Assembly: GCF_007004735.1 (NCBI RefSeq)
Contig: NZ_SSNL01000004.1
Coordinates: 434,001-498,000 of the forward strand
Source of the DNA: Salinigranum halophilum
Lineage (GTDB): Archaea > Halobacteriota > Halobacteria > Halobacteriales > Haloferacaceae
DNA: 64,000 bases
Reading direction: 5' to 3'
Shown: positions 24,856-34,081 of the stretch, one piece after another
Layout of the letters: every line of letters starts with the position of its first letter
How positions within the stretch are numbered: the first letter of the stretch is position 1
Program-made: the position numbers and the translations under genes
The notes under the pieces: generated by a model
Told to the model about the DNA's origin: nothing
Database searches by the model: none
Seen by the model: only the letters and a program-made list of their open reading frames with translations

Positions 24856-27081
24856 TCAGCCGAACAGGCGTTCGCGCAGGCTCCGCTGGGTCTTCCGCTC
24901 CGCCAGGAGGACGGAGCACTCCACCTCGTAGAGGACGTCGAGGACGAGCGAACCGCGGACCAACCGGCCGAGGAGTCCGCGTTCCGTGGCCCCGATGATG
25001 AGCAGCGACGCGTCCTCGGCGTGGCGGGCGATGGCGCCCTCGACGTCACCGCTCTCGACGATGCAGTTCGCGTCCGCGAGGTCGTGGTCTTCGGCCCACT
25101 CGGTGAGGAAGGCCTCGCCGGCGGCGACGTCGTCCGCGACGTGCAGGAGGTCGATCTCCGAGCCGTACTCCTCGCGGAGCATCGCGGCGACCTCCGCGGA
25201 GAGGCCGGAGTCGGGGCCGCCTGCCGTGGGCACGAGGATGCGAGAGGCGTCGAAGCCACGGTCTTTCATCACGAGGAAGTCACACGGGAGCGAGTGTGCG
25301 AGTTCGTCGATGGCGGATTCGGCCCGCCCCGGCGACCCGTGGGCGTCCGGCCCCCACCCCATGACCGTGAGGTCGGCGTCGTACGTCCGTGCGGCGTCGA
25401 ATATCTCCTCGAACGAACGGTGTGAGAGGACGGTGTGTGTCTCGACGGGCACCCCGAAGGTCTCGGCGTCCTCGCGAGCCTGCTCGAGGAGGCCGCGAGC
25501 CGCGTCGAAGTCGTCCTGCTGCCGGGCGGACTCGAGGGCGGTCTGGTCGGGCACCTGCACGATGTGGGTGGCGACGACCGTCCCGCCCCGCTGTTTGGCG
25601 ATGGCGGAGGCGAGCGTGATGAGGTCCTTCTCGTGACCGGGGTTCGCGAGGGGGACCATCACGCGGTACTGTCCGCCGTCGGGCTGGACACTCGTGGCCG
25701 CGGAGACGGCCGCTTCCGGCATCTCCTCCGAACGGCTCAGGATGTACTCACTGAGGACGCCCTGTTTCTCCGTGCGCGAGCGAGCGTAGCCGAGGTACCA
25801 CAGCGCCGCGAAGAGGACGAACGCGCCACTGAACGCGATGGTGACGCGTGGCTCGATGAACGCGATGAGCGAGAACGAGAGGATGCAGCCGACGATGGGC
25901 GTGATGGGGTAGAGCGGAACCGTGTAGGACGGGTCGTAGTCGGCGGCGTCGGCCTCACGCATCACGATGAGGGCGATGTTGAGCAGCCCGTAGATGACCA
26001 GGTGGAGGACGCTTCCCATCGTCGCCAGCGTGTTGATCGGCGCGAGGACGATGAACACGAGGATGAACGCGCCCGTGATGGCGATGGAGCGGTACGGCGT
26101 ACCGAACCGTGGGTGGATCTCGTTGAGCTCCGGGGTGACGATGGAGTCACGACCCATCGCGAAGTTGATTCGCGAGGAGGCGAGAATGCTCGCGTTCGCG
26201 CTGGAGGCGGTGGCGAGCAGCCCACCGAACAGCATGGCGATGGCACCGACCGGGCCGAGCAAGAGCCGGGCGACCTCGACGACGGCGATGTTGCCCGCCG
26301 CTTCCTGCTGGGCGATGTACCCCTGTTCGACGGCGGCGCTCATGACGATGAGGACGAGCGCGTAGATGAGCGTCACGATGACGACGCTTCCGATGACCGC
26401 GCGGGGGAGGTTCCGGTCGGGGTCTTTGATCTCCTCCGCCACGGACGTGATCTGGACGAAGCCGAGGTACGAGACGAAGATGAGGCCGGTCGTCGTGATC
26501 ATCGGGCCGAACCCGTTGCTCGGCGGGAGGTTGCCCGGTTCGGCGCGGAGCGCCCCCACCAGCGTGAACACGGCGAGGATGGCGACGAGGATGACGACGA
26601 TGACGTTCTGGAGCTTCCCGGTCTCCTTCGCGCCGACGTAGTTGACGAAGACGAACAGCGCCGCGCCCGCGAGCGCGACGAGTTTGACCGGGTCCAGCGC
26701 GATTATCCCGAGGCTGACCGTCCCCAACCCGAGGATGTTCTGGATGTACTGGCCGAAGCCGACCATGTAGAACGCGGAGGCAAAGGCGAGCCCCATCCAG
26801 TTCGCCCACCCCGCCACGGAGCCGAAGAGCGGCCCGAGCGCCCGGTTGACGTAGAAGTATGCCCCGCCCGAGCGCGGCATCGCCGTCCCGAGTTCTGAGG
26901 CCGACAGCGCCGTCAACAGGGCGATGGCCCCGCCGACGACGAACGAGACGATGGCGAACGACCCGGCCTGCTGGATAGCCGTGCCGGGCAGGACGAAGAT
27001 ACCGGCACCGATCATGGTCCCGACGCCGATGGTCAGCGCAGCGAGGGGGCCGAGGTCTTTGGCGAGTTCTTCGTCACCCAT
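24856..27081 (-). CDS. APC family amino-acid permease with two C-terminal USP domains
   Basis: 741 residues. The permease part (~1-440, about 12 transmembrane helices) begins LGPLAALTIGVGTMIGAGIF, with the unwound substrate-binding Gly motif of the APC superfamily. The C-terminal ~270 residues hold two universal-stress-protein domains, one with VMVPLANPGHEKDLITLASA and one with ILVPTAGGPDSGLSAEV and GATERGLLGRLVRGS. Such fusions are common among haloarchaeal transporters and may sense nucleotides. Substrate unknown, probably a cationic or neutral amino acid. A separate USP gene lies directly upstream. Confidence 0.92.
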   Translation of the reverse strand: MGDEELAKDLGPLAALTIGVGTMIGAGIFVLPGTAIQQAGSFAIVSFVVGGAIALLTALSASELGTAMPRSGGAYFYVNRALGPLFGSVAGWANWMGLAFASAFYMVGFGQYIQNILGLGTVSLGIIALDPVKLVALAGAALFVFVNYVGAKETGKLQNVIVVILVAILAVFTLVGALRAEPGNLPPSNGFGPMITTTGLIFVSYLGFVQITSVAEEIKDPDRNLPRAVIGSVVIVTLIYALVLIVMSAAVEQGYIAQQEAAGNIAVVEVARLLLGPVGAIAMLFGGLLATASSANASILASSRINFAMGRDSIVTPELNEIHPRFGTPYRSIAITGAFILVFIVLAPINTLATMGSVLHLVIYGLLNIALIVMREADAADYDPSYTVPLYPITPIVGCILSFSLIAFIEPRVTIAFSGAFVLFAALWYLGYARSRTEKQGVLSEYILSRSEEMPEAAVSAATSVQPDGGQYRVMVPLANPGHEKDLITLASAIAKQRGGTVVATHIVQVPDQTALESARQQDDFDAARGLLEQAREDAETFGVPVETHTVLSHRSFEEIFDAARTYDADLTVMGWGPDAHGSPGRAESAIDELAHSLPCDFLVMKDRGFDASRILVPTAGGPDSGLSAEVAAMLREEYGSEIDLLHVADDVAAGEAFLTEWAEDHDLADANCIVESGDVEGAIARHAEDASLLIIGATERGLLGRLVRGSLVLDVLYEVECSVLLAERKTQRSLRERLFG

Positions 27082-27132
27082 GCAGGCTCACCTCCGGGTG
27101 AGCCACCGTGGGTGAGACAGAAACCGAGTCGC

Positions 27133-27642
27133 TCACGCGTCGTCACCCTCGTTCGTGTCCGTTTTCGTGTCAGCAGCGGCGTCGCCGTCGCGGGCTGCGG
27201 CCGGACTCGGCAACACCACCACGGGCAGGTCGCTCTCGTGGACGAGTGCGTCTGCGACGTCCGCGCTGAACAGGTCCCACCACCACTTGTGACCGCGCGG
27301 GGTGAAGACGATGGCCGACGCGTCGACCTCGTGAGCACCGTCGACGAGCGTCTCGGCGACGTCGGTGCCGTAGAGGAGTCGGGTCTCGACCTCGACGCCC
27401 GCGTCCGCGGCGCGTTCGCGGACGAGGTCGAACGCCGCCTCGGCGAGTTCCTCGCGTTGTTCCATCGAGGCCTTGTCGGGTGCGCCACCCGCTTTCTCGA
27501 CGACGTGGGCGACGGTCATTCGGCCGCCCGCAGCCGCGACCCGGTCGAGGACCGCATCGAGCGTTATCTCGGCGTCCTCGACGCTCGCGACGGGGACGAA
27601 CGGGGTGGAGAGCAGGTTCGACGGGGGTGCGTCGTCAGCCAC
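27133..27642 (-). CDS. Universal stress protein (UspA family)
   Basis: 169 residues forming one USP domain: TPFVPVASVEDAEITLDAVL, MTVAHVVEK, VETRLLYGTDVAETLVDGA, ASAIVFTPRG and LPVVVLPSP. The usual GxxGxxxxxxGS nucleotide loop is replaced by PRGHKWWWDLFSADVA, so it may not bind ATP. The last ~25 residues are an acidic Ala/Thr/Asp tail. It lies 51 bases upstream of the APC-USP permease on the same strand, and the two are likely one operon. Confidence 0.88.
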   Translation of the reverse strand: MADDAPPSNLLSTPFVPVASVEDAEITLDAVLDRVAAAGGRMTVAHVVEKAGGAPDKASMEQREELAEAAFDLVRERAADAGVEVETRLLYGTDVAETLVDGAHEVDASAIVFTPRGHKWWWDLFSADVADALVHESDLPVVVLPSPAAARDGDAAADTKTDTNEGDDA

Positions 27643-27862
27643 GGCCGGGCCCCCCTGGGTCGACCGGTCGTACGAGTTGCCACTGTCTGTCGCTCGGTTT
27701 CGGGTTCATTGTCGGGCGCTATGGTTTCAGGTGTCTTAGGTCGTTCCCCTCCCGTCGGCTGTGGTTCGGACTGGCACGGCACAGGCACGAACCGGGCGCG
27801 CCTCACAGCGCAATCGGGTCACACGGCCCCGTCGTGACGGCTGGCACCGACGGGTCCTGCGG

Positions 27863-28276
27863 CTATATCTGCGTGACCCACGCCCGGTAGTCCTCGTCGC
27901 GGCCGTAGACGTGCTGGAAGACGTGGTCGACGAAGCCCGCGAGGCGGTTGGCGTCCGAGCGGGCGGTGATGCGGAGGTTCGTCCCGTCCGCCTCCTCCGG
28001 GGACGACAGTTCCTCGACGCGGAACTCGCGGAACTGGTCGAGGAGCGTCTCCAGCCGTGCGCGCTCGTCGTCGGTCACGTCGAGGTTGAACGTCTGCTCG
28101 GAGAACTGGACCCACGGCCCCGGCATGGGGTCGCCATCGTCGTCCGTCCCGTCGAGGGCCGGGTCGGCGTCGACCTCGATGGTGAGAAAGGCGCTGCCTC
28201 GGGTCCGGTGGGCCGTGACGGCCTCCGCGAAGAGCTTCCGGCGCTCTGCGGGTGTGTCGGCGTCGAAGCGAGTCAT
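27863..28276 (-). CDS. Haloarchaeal conserved protein of unknown function
   Basis: 137 residues, acidic and soluble, starting MTRFDADTPAERRKLFAEAV. It alternates predicted helices and strands: SAFLTIEVDADP, WVQFSEQTFNLDVTDDE, RLETLLDQFREFRVEELSSP and a final helix LAGFVDHVFQHVYGR. No catalytic motif or metal cluster is seen. The start at 28276 is chosen because the ORF upstream is antisense to the MFS gene and Arg/Pro-rich. Function not recognised. Confidence 0.7.
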   Translation of the reverse strand: MTRFDADTPAERRKLFAEAVTAHRTRGSAFLTIEVDADPALDGTDDDGDPMPGPWVQFSEQTFNLDVTDDERARLETLLDQFREFRVEELSSPEEADGTNLRITARSDANRLAGFVDHVFQHVYGRDEDYRAWVTQI

Positions 28277-28365
28277 ACGCGACCCGACGACGCCAGGGCA
28301 CAAACCGGTGGCGTTCTGCGGAGGGCGAGTCACCGCCGTGTCCGCGTCGGCACAGGCGTCGGCAG

Positions 28366-29637
28366 TCAGTCGTCTGCGGTCGTCTCCGCCTGCGTGGACG
28401 CGTCGAGTTGCACGGGGCGGAGGGTGAGCGCTCCGACGCCGGCAAGGAGTAAGAGCGCCGCTCCGAGGTAGAACGACTGCGCCCAGCCGAGCGCCACGAC
28501 GAGCGTGCCGGCGACGGTACCGCCGACGACGCCGCCGGGGACCTTCGCGGTGTAGACGGCCGCGTAGTTCTCCGAGGAGCGCGCCGCGCCGTAGTACTCG
28601 GCGACGAGCGTCGGGAAGATGCCGAAGACGGGGCTCCGGAAGAAGGCCGCGGCGGCGACACAGAGGACGAACGGTGTCGCGAACCCGCGCGCGCCGACGA
28701 AGACACCGGCCGCGAGCGCACAGCCACAGGCGACGAGCGAGACGCCCGCAGTGCGCTCGCCGCCGAAGCGGTCCGCGAGGCCGCTCACCACGAACACGCC
28801 GGCGCCGTCGGCGAGGGCGATGACCGAGGCGACGGTCGTCGCCGCGGCCGGCGACAGGCCGAGCCCGGTGGCGAACCCCACCGACTGTCCGACGAGCATG
28901 AGGCCGACGCCGTTGACCACCACCATCACGCCGTAGAGCACCCAGAACTGCCACGTCCGCACGGCGGTGCGCCAGCCGACGGCACGGGACCGTCCGGTCA
29001 CGTGGGCTGGTGTCTGCTGGTCGTCGGCTGTCGCCTCGTCGGCCTCGTCGCGGGCGTCGTCCTCGCCGGGGCGGTCGGGGTCGCGGACGACCCACGCGCC
29101 GAGGAGGCCGCCGACACCCACGACCGCACCGAGACCGAGCAGCGTGGTCGTGAACGCCCCGTCGAGCGAGCCGCGGAGAAACGGGATGAAGAGGACGCTG
29201 GTCCCGCTGTACGCCATCGCCACGAGTCCGGTCGCGAGCCCGCGACGGCCATCGGCGGGAATCCACTTGGAGGGGGTGTTCACGGCGACCGTGTAGGCGA
29301 TGCCGGAGCCGACGCCGCCGACGGCGTACGCGGCGGCGACGAACGGGAACGAGCGGGCGACGCCGACCCCGGCGTAGCCGACGAAGAGACAGCCAGCGGC
29401 GACCAGCAGGAGGGTTCGCGGGCCGTACCGGTCGCGGATGCGACCCGCGGGGAGCTGGGTGAGCGTCTGGGTCAGGACGAACAGGGTGAAGACGGTGCCG
29501 AGCGCGGGGGCCGACGCGTCGAACCGGGTGCCGACGACGCCGCTGACCGACGACCAGACGAACTGGTAGGTGCCGGCACCACCCATCACTAGCGCGGCAA
29601 CGACGACGACCAGCCAGCGGCGGGAGGGACGGCGCAT
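28366..29637 (-). CDS. MFS transporter, oxalate/formate-antiporter-like
   Basis: 423 residues and about 12 transmembrane helices. The loop 2-3 signature is GRIRDRYGPRTLLLV and the mirrored loop is GLADRFGGERTAG. The order of motifs (FVLTQTLTQLPAGRIRDRYG, GSGIAYTVAVNTPSKWIPADG) is that of the OFA subfamily. A long acidic central loop (~200-225) separates the halves. The substrate is probably a small organic anion, but this is inference. An in-frame ATG at 29649 is possible. Confidence 0.88.
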   Translation of the reverse strand: MRRPSRRWLVVVVAALVMGGAGTYQFVWSSVSGVVGTRFDASAPALGTVFTLFVLTQTLTQLPAGRIRDRYGPRTLLLVAAGCLFVGYAGVGVARSFPFVAAAYAVGGVGSGIAYTVAVNTPSKWIPADGRRGLATGLVAMAYSGTSVLFIPFLRGSLDGAFTTTLLGLGAVVGVGGLLGAWVVRDPDRPGEDDARDEADEATADDQQTPAHVTGRSRAVGWRTAVRTWQFWVLYGVMVVVNGVGLMLVGQSVGFATGLGLSPAAATTVASVIALADGAGVFVVSGLADRFGGERTAGVSLVACGCALAAGVFVGARGFATPFVLCVAAAAFFRSPVFGIFPTLVAEYYGAARSSENYAAVYTAKVPGGVVGGTVAGTLVVALGWAQSFYLGAALLLLAGVGALTLRPVQLDASTQAETTADD

Positions 29638-29700
29638 CAGCCCGACCAACAGGCAAGCGAGCCAAATGACTGTCGACTTCGCGGGCGGCCGGTCCCGGGA

Positions 29701-30696
29701 CTAGAGCAAGAAGAGGACGGCCGCGAGCGTCAGCGCGCTCACGACGAGCAGGTGACCGAAGAGCGCGACGAGCGGGGCGACGCCGACGCGCCGCATCGAG
29801 TCGAGCCGGATGTCGAGGCCGAGGCCGACGAACGCGAGCGTGAACAGCGCGGTGGAACCGCTGTCAGCCAGCGCCACCAGGTCGGGGCCGAGCAGACCCG
29901 CGCTGGCGGCCGCGGCGAGGACGAGGAAGCCGAGGATGAACGGTGGGACGCCCGCCCGGAGGTGTGCCAGTCGCGACCGCGCGGGACCGGCGTGCTGTGT
30001 GGTTCGGAGGACGTAAAAGAGCGCGACGAGCCCCAGGAGGGCGTTACGGGCGAGTTTCGTGACCGTCGCCCACTGGCCGGCCGCAGGGCCGTACGCGAAC
30101 CCGGCGGCCGTGACGGGGCCGGTGCTGAACATGCTCAGACCGGCCCAGACGCCGAACTGCTGTGCGGAGAGGTCGAGCAGGCTCCCGAGGACGGGGAAGG
30201 CCGCCAGGGTCACGGCGTCGAAGACGAGGATGGCCGCGACGACAGGCGTCAGGTCCGACGCCCGCGCGTCGAGGATGCCGGCGACGGTCGTCGCCGCCGA
30301 GACGCCACAGACGCTCGCGCCCGCGGCGAGCAACGAGGAGGGGGTCGCGTCGAGGCCGAGCCACCGGCCGAGGAACTCGCCGAGGGGCAGGCCGACGAGG
30401 ACGACGCCCGCGACGAGGCCGACGAGGACGACGCCCGCATCGAACAGTTCGTTCACGGCGACGTTCGCGCCCAGGAGGACGATGCCGGCGTCGAGAAACC
30501 GTGAGTGTAACGCGGTGCCGTCGTCGACGGAGCCGGGGAGGTCGACGGCGTTGCCGACGAGGGCACCCAGCGCCACGGCGACGAGCAGCGGGCTGGTTCC
30601 GACGACACCCGCGAGGCTCCGCGCGGCGAGCGCCAACACGAGGAGCAACGAGAGGCCGGGGACGAGAGCCCGGAGCCGTTCGGAGAGCGACCGCAT
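29701..30696 (-). CDS. YeiH family putative sulfate exporter (UPF0324)
   Basis: 331 residues with about ten transmembrane helices. Family features are [62 protein letters not shown] and a terminal [13 protein letters not shown]. YeiH-type proteins are called sulfate exporters on limited evidence. The start at 30696 begins the family-like N-terminus; the longer ORF reads through the adk promoter region. It is divergent from adk. Confidence 0.88.
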   Translation of the reverse strand: MRSLSERLRALVPGLSLLLVLALAARSLAGVVGTSPLLVAVALGALVGNAVDLPGSVDDGTALHSRFLDAGIVLLGANVAVNELFDAGVVLVGLVAGVVLVGLPLGEFLGRWLGLDATPSSLLAAGASVCGVSAATTVAGILDARASDLTPVVAAILVFDAVTLAAFPVLGSLLDLSAQQFGVWAGLSMFSTGPVTAAGFAYGPAAGQWATVTKLARNALLGLVALFYVLRTTQHAGPARSRLAHLRAGVPPFILGFLVLAAAASAGLLGPDLVALADSGSTALFTLAFVGLGLDIRLDSMRRVGVAPLVALFGHLLVVSALTLAAVLFLL

Positions 30697-30922
30697 TCGT
30701 CGCAAACACGCGGGCGCGGGGTTCTGAACGTATCGGTTCCCTCGGAGATGACGGCAACTGATGCCGAAAATTCGGAGCGAGAGTCGGTGAGCGACGCCGT
30801 GGCCCGGCGGAGTTGGGGTGGTGCTGTCCGGTATCTCCCCGGCTCGCTGTCGCCCGGCCGTCGGGCGGTGTGCGCCGACCGTGTGAGTGTGTCGCATGGG
30901 GCGCGGCGCGGATTCTTTACTT

Positions 30923-30929
30923 CTTTAAC
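30923..30929 (+). promoter_or_regulatory. adk TATA box
   Basis: CTTTAAC lies about 26 bases before the adk ATG at 30952, consistent with leaderless transcription. A similar CTTTAC box sits about ten bases further upstream. Confidence 0.5.
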
Positions 30930-30951
30930 CCCGGAGTCGGTCGAGAGAGAT

Positions 30952-31590
30952 ATGAGCAAGCACATCCTGCTCCTGGGCGCACCGGGCGCGGGCAAAGGGA
31001 CGCAGTCGAAGCGACTGGCCGCCGAGTTCGACCTCGAACACGTCACGACGGGCGATGCGCTGCGGGCCAACAAGGACATGGACCTCGCACACATGGACAC
31101 CGAGTTCGACACCCCGCGAGCGTACATGGAGGCGGGCGAACTCGTCCCCGACGCGGTCGTCAACGAGATCGTCAAGACCGCGCTGCAGGCGGCCGACGGC
31201 TACGTCCTCGACGGCTACCCGCGCAACCTCGACCAGGCGGAGTACCTCTCGGAGATCACCGACCTCGACGCCGCGCTGTTCCTCGACGTGAGCGAGGAGG
31301 AACTCGTCGAGCGCCTCACCGGCCGCCGGGTCTGCGCGGAGTGTGGCACGAACTATCACGTCGAGTTCAGCCCGCCCACAGAGGCGGGCGTCTGTGACGA
31401 CTGTGGCGGCGAACTCGTCCAGCGCGACGACGACACCGAAGAGACCGTCCGCGAGCGGCTTCGCGTCTACCGCGAGAACACCGAACCCGTCGTCGAGCAC
31501 TACCGCGAGCGCGGCGAACTCGTCGAAATCGACGGCGAGGGGACGCCGGACGAGGTCTTCGACGCCATCGTCGACGCGGTCGACGAGTAA
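30952..31590 (+). CDS. adk: Adenylate kinase
   Basis: 212 residues, bacterial-type long form. It catalyses 2 ADP = ATP + AMP. The Walker A loop is GAPGAGKGT, with AMP-binding features in TTGDALRAN and [11 protein letters not shown]. The LID (~123-160) carries four cysteines in two CxxC pairs (CAECG and CDDCG), predicting a structural zinc. In many archaea adk is followed by the DUF106 gene; here ~2.5 kb of unrelated genes intervene before that gene at 34082. Confidence 0.96.
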   Translation: MSKHILLLGAPGAGKGTQSKRLAAEFDLEHVTTGDALRANKDMDLAHMDTEFDTPRAYMEAGELVPDAVVNEIVKTALQAADGYVLDGYPRNLDQAEYLSEITDLDAALFLDVSEEELVERLTGRRVCAECGTNYHVEFSPPTEAGVCDDCGGELVQRDDDTEETVRERLRVYRENTEPVVEHYRERGELVEIDGEGTPDEVFDAIVDAVDE

Positions 31591-31643
31591 CGCCCGCACC
31601 GGCCGAACGCTCTTTTCACCCAGGTCCGAAGCACGAGGTGTAG

Positions 31644-32509
31644 ATGCCCTCCAGCAGACGCACGTACTGCCGAAGAGCGGTCGGTCTCCTCGTGATGGCG
31701 GCCGGGTGTAGCGGCCGCCCCGGGTCGTCGTCCGCGTCGACGGCCGACACGCCCGTGACAGCGACAGGACGCGTGGACGAACGGACGTCCACCACGACAG
31801 CCACGGCCGCGGAGACGACGTCGCTTGTCCTGCACGGCGTCGACGCGGACGACCTGCCCCGTCGGGCACGAGTCGGCGTCGTCTCGCCCGAGGTGTGGGG
31901 CTGGGTGACGACAGCGGTCGAGACGGGTGCCGCGGACGTCGGGGTCGCAGACGGCTGGACGCCGACGTTTCCGTCCGAGGGGCCGACGCCGTCCGGACGA
32001 CGTACCGCGCCGCCGAGGCAAGCTATCGGTTGAAGACGGAGCCGGTCGGCGCCATCGAGGAGGCGGACCCACCCGAGCCGACGGATACGGTCGCGAACGT
32101 GGCTTCGCTCCCACCCGCCCAGCGCCGAATCGCGCGGGCGGCCGTCCAGAACGAGGCCGGCTACGACGTCGGCTACCACGAGGAGCGGAGCGAGGCGTTC
32201 GAGGCGGTCAGCGAGTACGACGACCTCCGTTTCGAGGGGGAGACGTACTGGACGTTCACGGTCCACGGCGACAGGTTCCTCGTCCACACCACCCTGTGGG
32301 CGGAGCCAGTCGAGCAGGTCGGCGAGGACGACGTCGTCTTCGAGGTGAACCCTGTGATCCTCTCCGACCGGGGATTCGAGGCCGTCACCACTGCCATCGA
32401 ATCGCCGGCCGCGACTGCCGAGACGGTTCCGGAGACGCTGGCCGACGCCACGGCGACGTACGACGCGCTGGCCACGACGATTGCACTGTACCGGGCCCGA
32501 CTCCGCTGA
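31644..32509 (+). pseudogene. Frameshifted haloarchaeal lipoprotein gene
   Basis: Two overlapping frames look like one gene. The first (from 31644) encodes a signal with lipobox, SRRTYCRRAVGLLVMAAGC (Cys22), then a Thr/Ser-rich stretch and VVSPEVWGWVTTAVETGAAD, and stops at 32033. The second continues to 32509 with TTYRAAEASYRLKTEPVGAI and YWTFTVHGDRFLVHTTLWAE. The shift equals loss of one base, around 31950-32010; a GAGGGG run at 31977-31982 is a plausible site. It could be a true pseudogene or a sequencing error. Together they would make a ~288-residue surface lipoprotein of unknown role. Confidence 0.65.
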
Positions 32510-32545
32510 GCGCCACGCTCGGGGCCTCGTCCGAACCGTGACGGG

Positions 32546-33169
32546 TCAGGGAACGAGCACGCCCTCGGGCGGCGTGACGTCGGACGCGAGCACGTTCGTC
32601 CGGAGATATCTGTCGAGTTCGCGTCGCACGCCAGCGTCGACGTCGTACATGCCGAGCGCCATCGCGGCGCCGGCGGTCCCGTTCGCGGTCACGAGGAGGT
32701 AGCTCGCGACGTCGTGGCTGTCGACGGGCTCGAACTGCCCCTGCGCGATGCCCTCTTCGAGGATGTCGACGAACAGGTCGATGACCGACTGCTCGTAGGC
32801 CGTGAGCCGCTCGTGGAAGCGTTCGTTGTGTGGGGCGTGTGAGAGCAGTTCCATCATCGCCACGTTGATGCCGCAGTCGACGTCGTCACGGGGGTCACCG
32901 ACGAGGAAGTCGAGGGCGTCGTAGAGGCGGGTGACGGGGTCGTCGTCGAGTTCCGAGAGCTGGTCGCGGTTACGTTCGATAGCCCAGTCGAGAAAGGCGA
33001 CGACGAGGTCGTCTTTCGTGTCGTAGTGGTAGAAGAAGAACGCCTCGCTCTTGTCCGATTCGGCGGCGACCTTCTTCGTCGTCAGCCCGGCGTACCCGTG
33101 GGTCGCCAGCGCGTTCTTCACCGCGTTGACGACCTCCGCGCGGGCCGTCGGGGAGGGGCTGTTGCTCAT
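32546..33169 (-). CDS. TetR/AcrR family transcriptional regulator
   Basis: 207 residues. The N-terminal HTH is VVNAVKNALATHGYAGLTTK followed by VAAESDKSEAFFFYHYDTKD, typical of TetR (the YHYDTKDDL motif). The ligand domain (~60-200) has LAFLVGDPRD-like and MMELLSHAPHNERF segments. The ATG at 33169 places the HTH at the N-terminus. It is divergent from the SHOCT gene, and two TGAG-centred palindromes lie between them, so it probably represses that gene. The ligand is unknown; relatives often control efflux or membrane functions. Confidence 0.93.
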   Translation of the reverse strand: MSNSPSPTARAEVVNAVKNALATHGYAGLTTKKVAAESDKSEAFFFYHYDTKDDLVVAFLDWAIERNRDQLSELDDDPVTRLYDALDFLVGDPRDDVDCGINVAMMELLSHAPHNERFHERLTAYEQSVIDLFVDILEEGIAQGQFEPVDSHDVASYLLVTANGTAGAAMALGMYDVDAGVRRELDRYLRTNVLASDVTPPEGVLVP

Positions 33170-33224
33170 CTGCCCGGTCTCGGGTTTCGACTCATATAGG
33201 GATGTCCACTCCGCTCCCGGTGGC

Positions 33225-33238
33225 TGAGTGTTCACTCA
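33225..33238. promoter_or_regulatory. Palindromic operator 1 for the TetR regulator
   Basis: TGAGTGTTCACTCA is a perfect 14-base palindrome just upstream of the TATA-like GAGTTATG of the gene at 33277. A near copy lies 36 bases downstream. The pair brackets the core promoter. Confidence 0.65.
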
Positions 33239-33260
33239 AAAGAGTTATGTGTGTCGGGGC

Positions 33261-33274
33261 TGAGCATTCACTCA
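33261..33274. promoter_or_regulatory. Operator 2 for the TetR regulator
   Basis: TGAGCATTCACTCA shares 12 of 14 bases with operator 1 and ends two bases before the ATG at 33277. Bound protein here would cover the expected leaderless transcription start. Confidence 0.6.
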
Positions 33275-33276
33275 GC

Positions 33277-33720
33277 ATGCGAACCACACCAACAGCCGAC
33301 GGGCGCAGTCTCCGCTCGGGTCGTGGCCGGACGACGGTCGTAAGCGGCCTGACGACGCTAGTGATTCTCACGGTCGCCTTCGGCGCGATGGCACTCGGGG
33401 TGCCGTACTTCTGGGTCGTCTTCCCCGTCGGATTCGGCGGTGTCCTCCCCCTCGTCGTGGCCCACAGCCTCCGAACCGACCGCGCGTCGGGTGGGTCGCC
33501 GACCGCGCACCCCGACTCGGCCTCCGGCGGACACGACACACGGGACGAGGCGCTTCGGACGCTCAGAACGCGGTACGCGCACGGCGACCTGACCGACGAG
33601 GCGTTCGAGCGACGCCTTGAGAAGCTCTTACAGACCGAGACCGTCGCCGACGCCGCGGACTGGGCCCGGGGCGGAACTCGCGACACCGACAGCGATGGGG
33701 GTCCCTCCGGTGGTGACTGA
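33277..33720 (+). CDS. SHOCT-domain membrane protein
   Basis: 147 residues. Two transmembrane helices lie at ~22-62 (LTTLVILTVAFGAMALGV and FWVVFPVGFGGVLPLVVAHS). A Ser/Asp-rich linker leads to a C-terminal SHOCT motif, ALRTLRTRYAHGDLTDEAFE followed by RRLEKLL. SHOCT is a short oligomerisation segment often attached to membrane proteins. The start at 33277 follows operator 2 directly, and a TATA-like box lies about 30 bases upstream. The next small gene overlaps its end by 26 bases, suggesting an operon controlled by the divergent TetR protein. Confidence 0.82.
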   Translation: MRTTPTADGRSLRSGRGRTTVVSGLTTLVILTVAFGAMALGVPYFWVVFPVGFGGVLPLVVAHSLRTDRASGGSPTAHPDSASGGHDTRDEALRTLRTRYAHGDLTDEAFERRLEKLLQTETVADAADWARGGTRDTDSDGGPSGGD

Positions 33721-33928
33721 GTACGGGTCGACCACCGTGTGGCGCCGGCGATACCACCGATACGCCCACCTCGCCCTGGCGACGTGGCTCGGGGTCGTCC
33801 TCTACTCGCCGCTCGGCGGCGACGCGCGGGCGCTCCTCGTCACGCGCACTGTCGTCTTTCCGTTGCTCGTCGTGTCGGGCCTCCTGCTCTGGCAGGCCCC
33901 GGCGCTCCGCCGGCGACTGCGTGGCTGA
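33695..33928 (+). CDS. Small two-pass membrane protein in the SHOCT operon
   Basis: 77 residues: a soluble start (MGVPPVVTEYGSTTVWRRRY), then two hydrophobic helices (HLALATWLGVVLYSPLGG and VVFPLLVVSGLLLWQAPAL) and a basic end RRRLRG. The ATG at 33695 lies inside the end of the SHOCT gene, a 26-base overlap that points to coupled translation. No family is recognised; the hydrophobic pattern and location are the evidence. Confidence 0.6.
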   Translation: MGVPPVVTEYGSTTVWRRRYHRYAHLALATWLGVVLYSPLGGDARALLVTRTVVFPLLVVSGLLLWQAPALRRRLRG

Positions 33929-34058
33929 CCGACCGGTTCCGCTGACGCGCTCTCCACTCGCCTCGGCCCTCCTCCACGTCCCGCTGACGCTCCCTCCACC
34001 CGTCGCGACCGCCACTCGGACGCCACGCCGCCCGCATCGAGAGTAAAAGGTTCATAAC

Positions 34059-34077
34059 GGCTGATTGCTTATCAGCC
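34059..34077. promoter_or_regulatory. Inverted repeat between promoter and start of the DUF106 gene
   Basis: GGCTGAT-TGCTT-ATCAGCC has perfect 7-base arms. It begins right after a TATA-like TTCATAACG and ends four bases before the ATG at 34082. In a leaderless promoter this is where a repressor would block initiation. No candidate protein is identified. Confidence 0.45.
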
Positions 34078-34081
34078 CGCA

